NCBI RefSeq assembly: GCF_000559085.1
Contig: NZ_JALN02000001.1
Span: forward strand, 992,001 to 1,056,000
From: Mycolicibacterium aromaticivorans JS19b1 = JCM 16368
GTDB taxonomy: Bacteria > Actinomycetota > Actinomycetes > Mycobacteriales > Mycobacteriaceae
Length of the DNA stretch: 64,000 nt
Direction of reading: 5' to 3'
Every line of letters starts with the position of its first letter. Positions within the stretch are counted from its first letter, which is position 1. The notes under the pieces were generated by a model. That model saw nothing but the letters and a program-made list of their open reading frames with translations. It made no database searches and was not told the origin of the DNA. The translations under genes and the position numbers were made by a program. Below, one piece after another: positions 8,158 to 15,367 of this stretch.

Positions 8158-9773
8158 CCCTTCGCGCGATCGCGAAGAGCGGTCTGCGCGGCCAGCTTTC
8201 CCGGCAGCGCACACACACCGCCGACCGGGTGAGTGCCGGCCCCGCTGAGGTACAGCCCCTTTACCGGGGTCCGATACGCACCGAGACCAGGCGCCGGCTT
8301 CAACGGTCCGAACCGGGTGATCAACGGATCGACGTGGTAGACATTGCCGGCGGGCGCATTGAAGCGCTGCTCGATATCGGGGCCACCCAACACCGCCCGG
8401 TCGATCTCGAGACTGTCGAGTCCCTCGTAGTACAGGGCGCAGTCACGCAGTACGGAATCGCCGATCTTGTCGCGGACGTCCTCCCACGGTTCCCGTGGGG
8501 TCACCGGAATCACCCCCGACCACAGCCACAGGTTGCTGCGCCCCGGCGGAGCCTGTGACGGATCGACCGCGGACGGGATGATCGCGCAGCTCACCGGCAC
8601 CGGGTCGGGCCATTCGCCGCGGACCAGCGAGTTCCATCCGGCGTCCTGTTCCTCGAGCGTGTGCCACGCGACGAGATACTTGCGCAGGTCGAGATCGTTG
8701 CCTCGCCACTTCTCGTGGCGCTGCATCGACACTTCCCCGTCGATGGCGACATTGATCTTCAGCGATGTGGCATGCGTCTTGCGGATCGGGATGTCCTTGG
8801 CCCGCGCTGACAGCTTGGTGTCCAAAACCCCCTGGGGCAGAAGCTCATTGAGCGTGATCACCGGATTGCAGGTGGCGATCACGGCGGTGCGCGCCTTGAC
8901 GACCTGCCCGGTGTCGAGCTGCACACCGGTGACCCGATCGCCGCTCATCACGAATTCGTGGACCCGACTGTCGGTGTGGACCGTCCCCCCGAGCGCGAGC
9001 AGGCAGCGATGCAGCGCTGCCGGCAGCGCACCGGTGCCCCCGACCGGCATCCCGTTCGCAACCTTTTGCACCACGCCCAGGTAGATCATCGCCCACGCCG
9101 TCATGTCCAGGCGCATCTGGGAGAAGGCCGCCATCGCCGCCAGGGCACCCTTGGGCAATTCGGACTCAAAGGTCTCTTCCAGGAACTCGGTGTGCGATGC
9201 GGTGGCCATGTGCCGCAGCGACCACAGCCGCTTGGGGTGCCGGGCCGCGCGGGCAAAAGCTTTGCCCATCTCGGCATTCCACGGCCGCAGCGGATGCGAC
9301 TTCATATAGGCGACCACCACATCCATGGCCGGGTCCAGCGCATTGGCCAGATCCAGCCATGCCCGCGCATCCTTCGGCGAAAATCGCCGCAGTTCGTCGG
9401 CGGTGCGGCTGGCGTCCTTCCAGATCGCCAATGAGCTTTCATCCGGAGCTAATTGGACGTGGGCGGGATCGACCGAGATCTGCCGCAAGCCGTACTTGTG
9501 CAATTCGAGGTCCTCGGCGACCCCCGACAACTGAAATATGCCGGTGAGCTGGATAGCGCCCTCGTTGAAGAAATGTCCGGGTGCGCTGGGCAGGGTGGCG
9601 TTGGTCGACGTCATACCGCCGACCGTCGGTGACGCTTCGACGACGGCGACGCTGTGGCCGGCGCGAGCCAGATAACAGGCGGCCGTCAGCCCGTTGTGTC
9701 CCGCGCCGACGATGACGTAATCGGCTTCAGCGGGCAGCGGCTGGGGTTGGGTTTGCGATGACACGGGGTGCAC
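8154..9773 (-). CDS. FAD-dependent oxidoreductase, phytoene-desaturase/PYROXD2-like, copy 2
   Basis: A 539-residue paralog of the flavoprotein at 4866. The N-terminal FAD site is YVIVGAGHNGLTAACYLARAGH at residues about 19-40 (core GAGHNG), followed by GGMTSTNATLPSAPGHFFNEGAIQLTG. The C-terminal signature is GLYLSGAGTHPVGGVCALPG. The middle carries MRLDMTAWAMIYLGVVQKVANG, matching DADLSGWSLIYLGVLSK in copy 1, so the two share domain order throughout. The start is one of two GTG codons (9773 or 9764); an AGGAGAA site fits the second slightly better. It is the last gene of the minus-strand operon, 13 bases after the AveC-like stop. Substrate unknown. Confidence 0.85.
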   Translation of the reverse strand: MHPVSSQTQPQPLPAEADYVIVGAGHNGLTAACYLARAGHSVAVVEASPTVGGMTSTNATLPSAPGHFFNEGAIQLTGIFQLSGVAEDLELHKYGLRQISVDPAHVQLAPDESSLAIWKDASRTADELRRFSPKDARAWLDLANALDPAMDVVVAYMKSHPLRPWNAEMGKAFARAARHPKRLWSLRHMATASHTEFLEETFESELPKGALAAMAAFSQMRLDMTAWAMIYLGVVQKVANGMPVGGTGALPAALHRCLLALGGTVHTDSRVHEFVMSGDRVTGVQLDTGQVVKARTAVIATCNPVITLNELLPQGVLDTKLSARAKDIPIRKTHATSLKINVAIDGEVSMQRHEKWRGNDLDLRKYLVAWHTLEEQDAGWNSLVRGEWPDPVPVSCAIIPSAVDPSQAPPGRSNLWLWSGVIPVTPREPWEDVRDKIGDSVLRDCALYYEGLDSLEIDRAVLGGPDIEQRFNAPAGNVYHVDPLITRFGPLKPAPGLGAYRTPVKGLYLSGAGTHPVGGVCALPGKLAAQTALRDRAKG

Positions 9774-9786
9774 TTCTCCTCGAGAG

Positions 9787-10776
9787 TTACGGCGTTGTGG
9801 GACCGGGCAGCATGTAGGACGGCGGAGTGATGATCGAGTCGGGATTGACCGACATCCAGCTCCAGGGGATGAAGTACGCCAGTGCCGCCCACACGGCGCA
9901 GAACCCGATGACTGCGAGCAGCTTCACCGGCGTCCGGAACTGGCTGGGCCAGCGCTGGATTCCGCGATGTAAGAACGGAGTCCCGTCCGCACTGTCGTGG
10001 GCTGACATCCGCAGATAGGTGAATCCGGCGGCGTAGATCGCGACGAAGATGCTCTCGTACACCGGGAACTGATAGGGCGTGCCGGCGAACAGGGTGAGGG
10101 CTTCCCACGCGCGGGGGAAGGCGTAGACCCGGGTGCGGATGAATACCTGCTCGATCACCATGTCCACGCAGAAGATGGCGACGAACGCCACGCTGAACGA
10201 CCGAATGTTGGGGATGCTCGGGTAGCGCCGGCGCAGCGCGAGGATGATGCGGCACTCGATGGCGGCCAAACCAATGCCCAGGTAGAGGTACTGCGGCACG
10301 AACCAGGCCAATCCCTCGGCGTATCGCGTCGGTCCCTGGTGCAGCGGGAAGAACGCCAGCCACGATCCAGCGTTGAGCGCGTGCGCATTCCACGCGAACG
10401 TGTAGTGAAAGTAGTTGATCAGCGGGTCGATACCGGAGGCGAGCAGCGATCCGATGACGATCATCCCGTCTAGGGTCAGCTTGCGCTGCACGATCAACGG
10501 CTTGATGAGGAACACCCAGATGGTCGCCGCGGCGATCAGCAGGCTGACCACCTCGATGACGCGCAGCACCACCAGCGCGGTGCCGTCGAATACATCCGGC
10601 CCCTGGATGGGCGCCGGGCCGAACTGCGTGTCGGACAGAACCCATCGGGTCCACGCCTGCCCGACGAACAGGATCCACGCGACACCCAGTAGCGCCCACA
10701 GCGAGACCGCACCTCGTTGCGCGTCGGCGCCGAGCGTGTCTGGAGTGGTACGGCGGGACGGACTGTCGGTCAGCAC
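9787..10776 (-). CDS. AveC-like (spirocyclase AveC family) membrane protein, copy 2
   Basis: About 329 residues, a clear paralog of the protein at 1207: both have WVL/WVT..FxPAPxxGPDV near the N-terminus, a FAWN loop, RTRVYAFPRAWEALTLFAG and YQFPVYESIFVAIY. It has about seven membrane helices. I chose the GTG at 10776, seven bases after the phosphotransferase stop; an upstream GTG at 10815 would overlap that gene by 32 bases. It is the third gene of the four-gene minus-strand operon. Whether it cyclises, dehydrates or transports is unknown. Confidence 0.8.
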   Translation of the reverse strand: MLTDSPSRRTTPDTLGADAQRGAVSLWALLGVAWILFVGQAWTRWVLSDTQFGPAPIQGPDVFDGTALVVLRVIEVVSLLIAAATIWVFLIKPLIVQRKLTLDGMIVIGSLLASGIDPLINYFHYTFAWNAHALNAGSWLAFFPLHQGPTRYAEGLAWFVPQYLYLGIGLAAIECRIILALRRRYPSIPNIRSFSVAFVAIFCVDMVIEQVFIRTRVYAFPRAWEALTLFAGTPYQFPVYESIFVAIYAAGFTYLRMSAHDSADGTPFLHRGIQRWPSQFRTPVKLLAVIGFCAVWAALAYFIPWSWMSVNPDSIITPPSYMLPGPTTP

Positions 10777-10783
10777 GGGGTGC

Positions 10784-11893
10784 TCAACGGTTGCCGATGA
10801 ACGTCGCGGTCTCACCCGTCAGCGCCGAGAGGCCGAGCAATTCGGCCAACAGCTGGCTGGCCGGATTGTTCAGTGCCATCGGCGAATCCGGCGGCATAAG
10901 GCCCATCGCGATCATCATGTGTGCGGCCCGCACCATGATGATGGACAGTTTGGTGGCGGCGAGGATCTCGTAATAGTCGATGTCCACCGGGGTGTAGCCG
11001 GTGATCGACGTGTAGTACGCCAGAGTGTCGGCGCGATCCGGAATGCCCTCCGGGAGCGGAAATCCGATCCCCTCGGTGTGGTGCCGCATCAGGAACAGCC
11101 ACCAACCGAGGTCGAGTTCACGGCAGCCCAGGGTCACCATCTCCCAGTCGAGCAGCGCGGCGGCCGACAGGTCGTCGGCGAAGATGATGTTGCCGACCCG
11201 GGCGTCACCCCAATTCAGCACCGTCGCCGACGGCGCGGCGGGAACATTGTCGGCGAGCCATTCCAATGCGTGCTCGATGGTGGGATTGGCCTCCCCGTCG
11301 GCCGCCCAGGTGAACGACTCACGCCAGTTGGCGAGCTGGGCGTGCACTCCGCTGCCGTTGGCATCGGTGTCCAAGAAGTCCAGGCCCAGCGCCCGCCAAT
11401 CAGCGGCGTGGATCTGTGCGAGCGCATTGATACTGTTGTGCCACATGGTGGTTCGTTGCTCCGGGGTGAGATCGAGGACCCACCCACCCGCGGTGAACGG
11501 CGGATCATCAGAGGGCACCCGGCCGTCGACCCGCTGCATGACCAGGAAGGGCGACCCGAACACCGCCGGATCCTGCTCGTAGAAATACACCTCGGGTACC
11601 GGCACCCCCACCGAGCCAAGCGCAGCGATGACACTGGCTTCCTTGCCGAGGTCATACGACGCGAACACGCCTTGGCCCGCCGGTTGCACCCGGGCCACCA
11701 TCTTGCGGGTGTGGACCGTCCCAGCCTGGTGCCACGATGCCGTGAACAACACCGTTTCGTTGGACAGACCTGCCGAGGCAGGAACTTCCAGGTCGGTCAC
11801 CTGAACATGTTGGGCTCCATCGATTTTCGATTCCATCCACGCGGCCAGTCGCCGCGATGCATCCTCGGTGTCGATCTCGTTCTTCAACGCCAT
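10784..11893 (-). CDS. Phosphotransferase family protein (APH/ACAD10-like kinase fold)
   Basis: 369 residues. The kinase-like fold shows the catalytic loop LNWGDARVGNIIF (aspartate and asparagine of the Brenner motif) and the metal-binding LLDWEM, with the N-lobe segment AGLSNETVLFTASW and the hinge FLVMQRVDGRVP. Relatives phosphorylate small hydroxylated molecules, including hydroxyacyl-CoA in the ACAD10 group; antibiotic resistance is less likely in this context. The ATG at 11893 is the start: the frame stays open upstream, but that stretch only shadows the next gene. It is the second gene of the minus-strand operon. Confidence 0.85.
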   Translation of the reverse strand: MALKNEIDTEDASRRLAAWMESKIDGAQHVQVTDLEVPASAGLSNETVLFTASWHQAGTVHTRKMVARVQPAGQGVFASYDLGKEASVIAALGSVGVPVPEVYFYEQDPAVFGSPFLVMQRVDGRVPSDDPPFTAGGWVLDLTPEQRTTMWHNSINALAQIHAADWRALGLDFLDTDANGSGVHAQLANWRESFTWAADGEANPTIEHALEWLADNVPAAPSATVLNWGDARVGNIIFADDLSAAALLDWEMVTLGCRELDLGWWLFLMRHHTEGIGFPLPEGIPDRADTLAYYTSITGYTPVDIDYYEILAATKLSIIMVRAAHMMIAMGLMPPDSPMALNNPASQLLAELLGLSALTGETATFIGNR

Positions 11894-11906
11894 GTCGGTG
11901 TTCCTC

Positions 11907-12962
11907 TCACGCTGTCGGTGTGGGCAGCAGGCGGTGACCGAGCATCGCCCGCTGGTAGGTGTCGAACCAGATCTCCTGGTAGGTGGCATGGGTGACCCGC
12001 CCGTGGTCGTCCTCCCACCGATAAACGCTGTCGTGGAACGAGACGTTGGGCCAGGCGGGAAGTACCGCCGACGCAATGGCTTCGCCGCGGAAACGGTAGG
12101 TGTCACCGCACGCGTCTTGCGCGGTGATCTCCTGGCGGGTGGCCAGGTGGATGGTGGGGTGGTACTCGAGCACGTCGCGACGCACCGATGTGACGGCTCG
12201 TGTTTCGTCACCACGTTGCACCCATGCGTAGTGGTGCGACGGACGATCGCCCACCTCGTACAGGCCCGCCCAGCGGGGATCGGTGTCGAGGGGTTCGAAG
12301 CTGATCTGGTTGAAGACGAGGTCGGGCCCGAAGTACATGGGCGACCAGCCGACCGGCGGGCTCGGAACCGCCCCGCGTCGTTCCACCCGGATCTGGCGCC
12401 AGGACCGGTCCCGCGGCGCGAAGCATTCGACGTCATAGCTGGTGCCGTCCAACCGCAGCTGACCGGTGACGTGCATGAACTGCTCGCTGCCCCCGGGCTG
12501 GCGGGAGTGCACGTGATGAGCTTCCTCGCCGGGCATGACGTGCCCGCGGGCCAGCAGCGGCGTGACCGCCTCGGCGATGAGATCGAACGACATGCGGTCG
12601 TCGACTGCGGTGTAGCGCAGTCGAGCCACCGCGCCGGGCTCGATGAATTCGATCGAGAAACCGTTGTCGGTGGTGATCGTGTTTCCGTCTACCGTCGGCC
12701 ACGGCATCGTGATCTCGTAGTCGTGGTAGGCGATGTCGGTCAGTTCGATGTTGTCGTTGCCCTGGAACACGCACACGCCCCCCTGGGACAGCGGGAATGC
12801 CGGCTGATAGCGGATATAGAGGAACGCGCCGATCGCGGCCTCGGGAACCGAGAAGCCGAAGTAGTGCGTGTGGATCAGATGCGGATCCCAGCTCTCGCCT
12901 GCCGCCGGCAGCGGGATCAGCAGGTCGGTGTCGCCACCATGAATCCCCAATTCCGAACTCAC
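11907..12962 (-). CDS. Hypothetical protein, AttH/CrtC-like beta-barrel type
   Basis: 351 residues, soluble, rich in alternating beta strands, with no signal peptide or membrane segment. Repeated aromatic blocks such as IHTHYFGFSVPE, MPWPTVDGN and FAPRDRSWRQIRV recall the AttH/hydroxyneurosporene-synthase (CrtC) lipocalin-like fold, whose members hydrate lipids or carotenoids. This assignment is by pattern only. It is the first gene of the four-gene operon with the phosphotransferase, AveC-like and CrtI-like genes, which suits a lipid-modifying role. The promoter region is shared with the divergent TetR at 13047. Confidence 0.55.
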   Translation of the reverse strand: MSSELGIHGGDTDLLIPLPAAGESWDPHLIHTHYFGFSVPEAAIGAFLYIRYQPAFPLSQGGVCVFQGNDNIELTDIAYHDYEITMPWPTVDGNTITTDNGFSIEFIEPGAVARLRYTAVDDRMSFDLIAEAVTPLLARGHVMPGEEAHHVHSRQPGGSEQFMHVTGQLRLDGTSYDVECFAPRDRSWRQIRVERRGAVPSPPVGWSPMYFGPDLVFNQISFEPLDTDPRWAGLYEVGDRPSHHYAWVQRGDETRAVTSVRRDVLEYHPTIHLATRQEITAQDACGDTYRFRGEAIASAVLPAWPNVSFHDSVYRWEDDHGRVTHATYQEIWFDTYQRAMLGHRLLPTPTA

Positions 12963-13009
12963 TCCGCACCATCCCTCATGTGAACCTGCCCAACCTTCGC
13001 TAACATAAC

Positions 13010-13024
13010 GTCCGATGAACGGAC
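13010..13024. promoter_or_regulatory. Inverted repeat GTCCG-N5-CGGAC
   Basis: A perfect five-base dyad with a five-base spacer in the 84-base divergent promoter between the AttH-like operon and the TetR at 13047. It is next to, and distinct from, the 20-base motif at 13028. It may be a second operator or overlap the minus-strand promoter. Confidence 0.4.
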
Positions 13025-13027
13025 TAT

Positions 13028-13047
13028 CAAGTATGAAAATTCATTCA
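13028..13047 (-). promoter_or_regulatory. 20-base operator candidate, copy A
   Basis: CAAGTATGAAAATTCATTCA (plus-strand reading) contains the dyads ATGAA-AA-TTCAT and TGAA-N6-TTCA. The same 20-mer with two changes occurs at 14634-14653. In both cases the motif begins 63-66 bases upstream of a minus-strand start codon (12962 and 14571). Copy A also reaches the first base of the TetR start codon at 13047, so binding would block that gene. This is strong evidence of a shared local regulator, most simply the TetR itself. Confidence 0.6.
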
Positions 13048-13697
13048 TGGTAGACAATCGCACTGTGCCGACACAGGACAAGCCCGCGACGCGGACCGAA
13101 CGCCAGCGCGAACGCACCCGCCGGCAACTGCTGGACGCCGGCCGTACCCTGATCGCCTCGAAAGGCGTTCCCGGACTTCGCATCCAGGAGATCACCGAGC
13201 AAGCCGACATCGCGCTCGGTTCGTTCTACAACTACTTCCCTTCCAAAGAAGAGTTCTTGGAAGCGGTGATCACCGAGAGCCTTTCGGATCTGGCGTCGGC
13301 GACCATCAGCGACGTCGACGATTCGACCGATCCCGCCGAAGTCGTCACCTTGGCCTCGCTGCGGGTGATCAGGTTGGCGTACACCGAGCCCGATTTCGCC
13401 CGGCTGATCGTCAACATCGGTCATTCGGAGGCATTGTTCGGGGCCGCCATGCACCCCCATGCCCGGGTGGCCGTCGAACGCGGCGTTGCCAGTGGCCGTT
13501 TCGAGATCGCCGATCTCGAGGTATTGCTGACGACGGTGATCGGCGCTGCTTTCGCGCTGATCCGGGAGATTCTCGACGGTCGTCACAATGACCATGCCGA
13601 ACGCGCGTTCGCCCGCCACATCCTCGCGATGCTGGGCCTCACGCCGGCCGAGGCCAAGGCGGTCGTCACCAAGGTCGCCAAGTCCGAACGGTCCTGA
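13047..13697 (+). CDS. TetR family transcriptional regulator
   Basis: 216 residues. The DNA-binding domain spans about residues 18-65 (RTERQRERTRRQLLDAGRTL, then IQEITEQADIALGSFYNYFPSKEEF). A helical ligand-binding domain follows. The start ATG lies directly on the 20-base repeated motif, implying autorepression. It is divergent from the AttH-like four-gene operon and ends four bases from the convergent membrane gene at 13702, whose promoter carries the second motif copy. It is the best candidate for the regulator of this half of the cluster. Confidence 0.9.
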   Translation: MVDNRTVPTQDKPATRTERQRERTRRQLLDAGRTLIASKGVPGLRIQEITEQADIALGSFYNYFPSKEEFLEAVITESLSDLASATISDVDDSTDPAEVVTLASLRVIRLAYTEPDFARLIVNIGHSEALFGAAMHPHARVAVERGVASGRFEIADLEVLLTTVIGAAFALIREILDGRHNDHAERAFARHILAMLGLTPAEAKAVVTKVAKSERS

Positions 13698-13701
13698 CCG
13701 G

Positions 13702-14571
13702 TCAGGCCGTCGCCGGTTCTCTGGCCTTGACGGTGTCGCCCGCCCCGAATACCGCCGCCTTGAGAATGCCGGCCTTCGACTTGATGAACACCTCCTCGTC
13801 GGGGCGCGCCACCACGAACGACAGCACCCAGACGTAGGTCAGCGCCAGACCCAGAGTGACCAGCCAGGCGAAGTGCGTGACCCACAGCGAGGCGTCAAGG
13901 TTCAGCGCCGTCCACACCGGCCACGCGGCGGCACCATTGGCGATCCCGTCCGACATCGGAATGAAGGCGACGACCAGCGCCAGCCGCCATCCCGGCAGGT
14001 GCTGACGCATCCGGTAAATCAGTGCGCCAGCCGTCATCGGCATCAGCGGATTCACGCACACCCACCACAGCGGCAGACCCCAGAAGTTCAGCGGTTGCGG
14101 GCCGTAGTACTCATAGGCACCCATGAGTACCCCGGGACTCTCCAGAAAGATGTTGATGAACACGTCGATCACGTAGAGCTGGAAGATCTGCTTGCGGGTC
14201 ACTCCCGTCGAATAGATGCGAAATGCCAGGTAGGCCAGGCCGCCGACGTACCAGATGTAGACGAAGTTGATGAACAGCGGAAAGTCGCGCCCCATCGAGG
14301 AGAACGTCGTCGTGACCGCGCCCTGGCGGATATAGCACAACCCCAACGTGTCCACAATCGGCTCGAACAGGCAGGCAATGCCACCGCCGATCAGGCAGAA
14401 CAGCAGCAACGGCCCCTTCCCGACAATCAAATGCCGAACCGCGAAGAACACCATGACGACCACCGGAATACCGAGGAAGACGGTGAACAGCACCTCGGGC
14501 ACGAACGGCATCGGGGTTGTCGGATGCGCGGGAATCGGCGGTGCGGCAAGCACATTGTCGAGCGCGGACAT
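13702..14571 (-). CDS. Polytopic membrane protein, AveC-superfamily-like (short-type copy 3)
   Basis: 289 residues with about seven hydrophobic helices. It carries IGGGIACLFEPIVD in the early helix and FLESPGVLMGAYEYYG, then LPLWWVCVNPL, in the centre, matching SGLICSLLEPMLD and METAGINLGTYLYYG of the copy at 3743. It appears monocistronic, with its own promoter containing motif copy B. Three copies of such a protein within 14 kb, each beside AveC-like or CrtI-like genes, suggest heteromeric assembly or parallel substrates. Exact function unknown. Confidence 0.7.
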   Translation of the reverse strand: MSALDNVLAAPPIPAHPTTPMPFVPEVLFTVFLGIPVVVMVFFAVRHLIVGKGPLLLFCLIGGGIACLFEPIVDTLGLCYIRQGAVTTTFSSMGRDFPLFINFVYIWYVGGLAYLAFRIYSTGVTRKQIFQLYVIDVFINIFLESPGVLMGAYEYYGPQPLNFWGLPLWWVCVNPLMPMTAGALIYRMRQHLPGWRLALVVAFIPMSDGIANGAAAWPVWTALNLDASLWVTHFAWLVTLGLALTYVWVLSFVVARPDEEVFIKSKAGILKAAVFGAGDTVKAREPATA

Positions 14572-14633
14572 GTCTGTCTCCTTAGGTGCGCATTCATCGG
14601 CACCCGGAGCGTAACGTCGAGTGAATCAGTATT

Positions 14634-14653
14634 CAAGTATGAAAAGTTATTCA
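14634..14653 (-). promoter_or_regulatory. 20-base operator candidate, copy B
   Basis: CAAGTATGAAAAGTTATTCA matches 18 of 20 bases of the site at 13028 in the same orientation and at nearly the same distance from a minus-strand start (63 versus 66 bases). An extra dyad, TGAAT-N4-ATTCA, lies immediately to its left at about 14622-14635. It belongs to the promoter of the membrane gene at 14571 and lies just outside the end of the protease gene. Confidence 0.6.
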
Positions 14654-14657
14654 GTGA

Positions 14658-15305
14658 TCACGGCAGGATCCGCAACCCCCACTGCGCCAGCAAGGGCTGC
14701 ACGAGGGTGAAGTACGTCGTGTAGTCGTCGCCGTCGGGCGAGGACATCAAGATGCCGACTGCGCTGACGGTGCCGTCCGGATTCTTGACGAAGCCCGGAC
14801 TGCCGCTGTCCCCTTCGAGGCTGTAGACGCTGGCTTCGACGACATCACCCTCGACGCCCTTGACTTCACCGCAGGTCTCCCCGGTGACCGCGCCGACCTT
14901 GCAGAACGGCATACCGGCGCGAATCTGGCTGGCGCCCAGCACGTCCCGAACCAAGTATCGGCCGCCGACGTCGCCGTTGGGTGGGCCAACGCCGGGGTCG
15001 AGACGAATGATGGCCGCGTCCCGCTTGTCGCCATTCACCTCGCTCGCACTGATGGTCCCGAGCAGAGTGTCGTCTTCGCCGTACGTCCACGCCGAGCCGT
15101 CGTGCGCATCGCAGTGCCCGCTGGTCAGCAGGTAATTGTTGCCGTCGTTGTCCTGTGCCGCGAAACCCGCTGTGCAGCGACCACTTTCGTCGTCGACCTC
15201 GATGCCTGGCGTGGGAGGCGGCGCCGCCATCGCTGGGCTGGCCAAGCCGACCGCAGCGCTCAGAGCAACACTCGCCAGGCACGCGAACCGCCACCGGACA
15301 CCCAT
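14658..15305 (-). CDS. Secreted S1 (chymotrypsin-fold) serine protease
   Basis: 215 residues. A signal peptide is visible (MGVRWRFACLASVALSAAVG, cleavage likely after AMA). The mature part has the S1 catalytic marks: histidine in LTSGHC, a likely aspartate in DAAIIRLD and serine in GDSGSPG. Two disulfide pairs are possible. The mature domain of about 185 residues matches the alpha-lytic/streptogrisin size but lacks a long pro-region, so it may act without one. The ATG at 15305 is chosen for the very strong AGGGGAGG site and the signal peptide. It is divergent from the FMO-like gene. Confidence 0.9.
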   Translation of the reverse strand: MGVRWRFACLASVALSAAVGLASPAMAAPPPTPGIEVDDESGRCTAGFAAQDNDGNNYLLTSGHCDAHDGSAWTYGEDDTLLGTISASEVNGDKRDAAIIRLDPGVGPPNGDVGGRYLVRDVLGASQIRAGMPFCKVGAVTGETCGEVKGVEGDVVEASVYSLEGDSGSPGFVKNPDGTVSAVGILMSSPDGDDYTTYFTLVQPLLAQWGLRILP

Positions 15306-15367
15306 TTCGACCTCCCCTGGAGTGAATCGAGGCGATCGTACGACAGGACCGTGGAAGACTTCGTCCA

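Noticed and set aside
4866..9773. Carotenoid biosynthesis operon
   Set aside because: The two flavoproteins are CrtI-related, but no phytoene synthase, GGPP synthase or lycopene cyclase is present, and their closing motifs are nearer PYROXD2-type proteins.
10784..11893. Aminoglycoside resistance gene
   Set aside because: The Brenner motif alone does not prove antibiotic phosphorylation; the operon context favours a metabolic kinase.
11894..12436. N-terminal extension of the phosphotransferase to 550 residues
   Set aside because: The extra residues are low-complexity Arg/Ser/Pro and only mirror the AttH-like gene in another frame; the ATG at 11893 fits the family.
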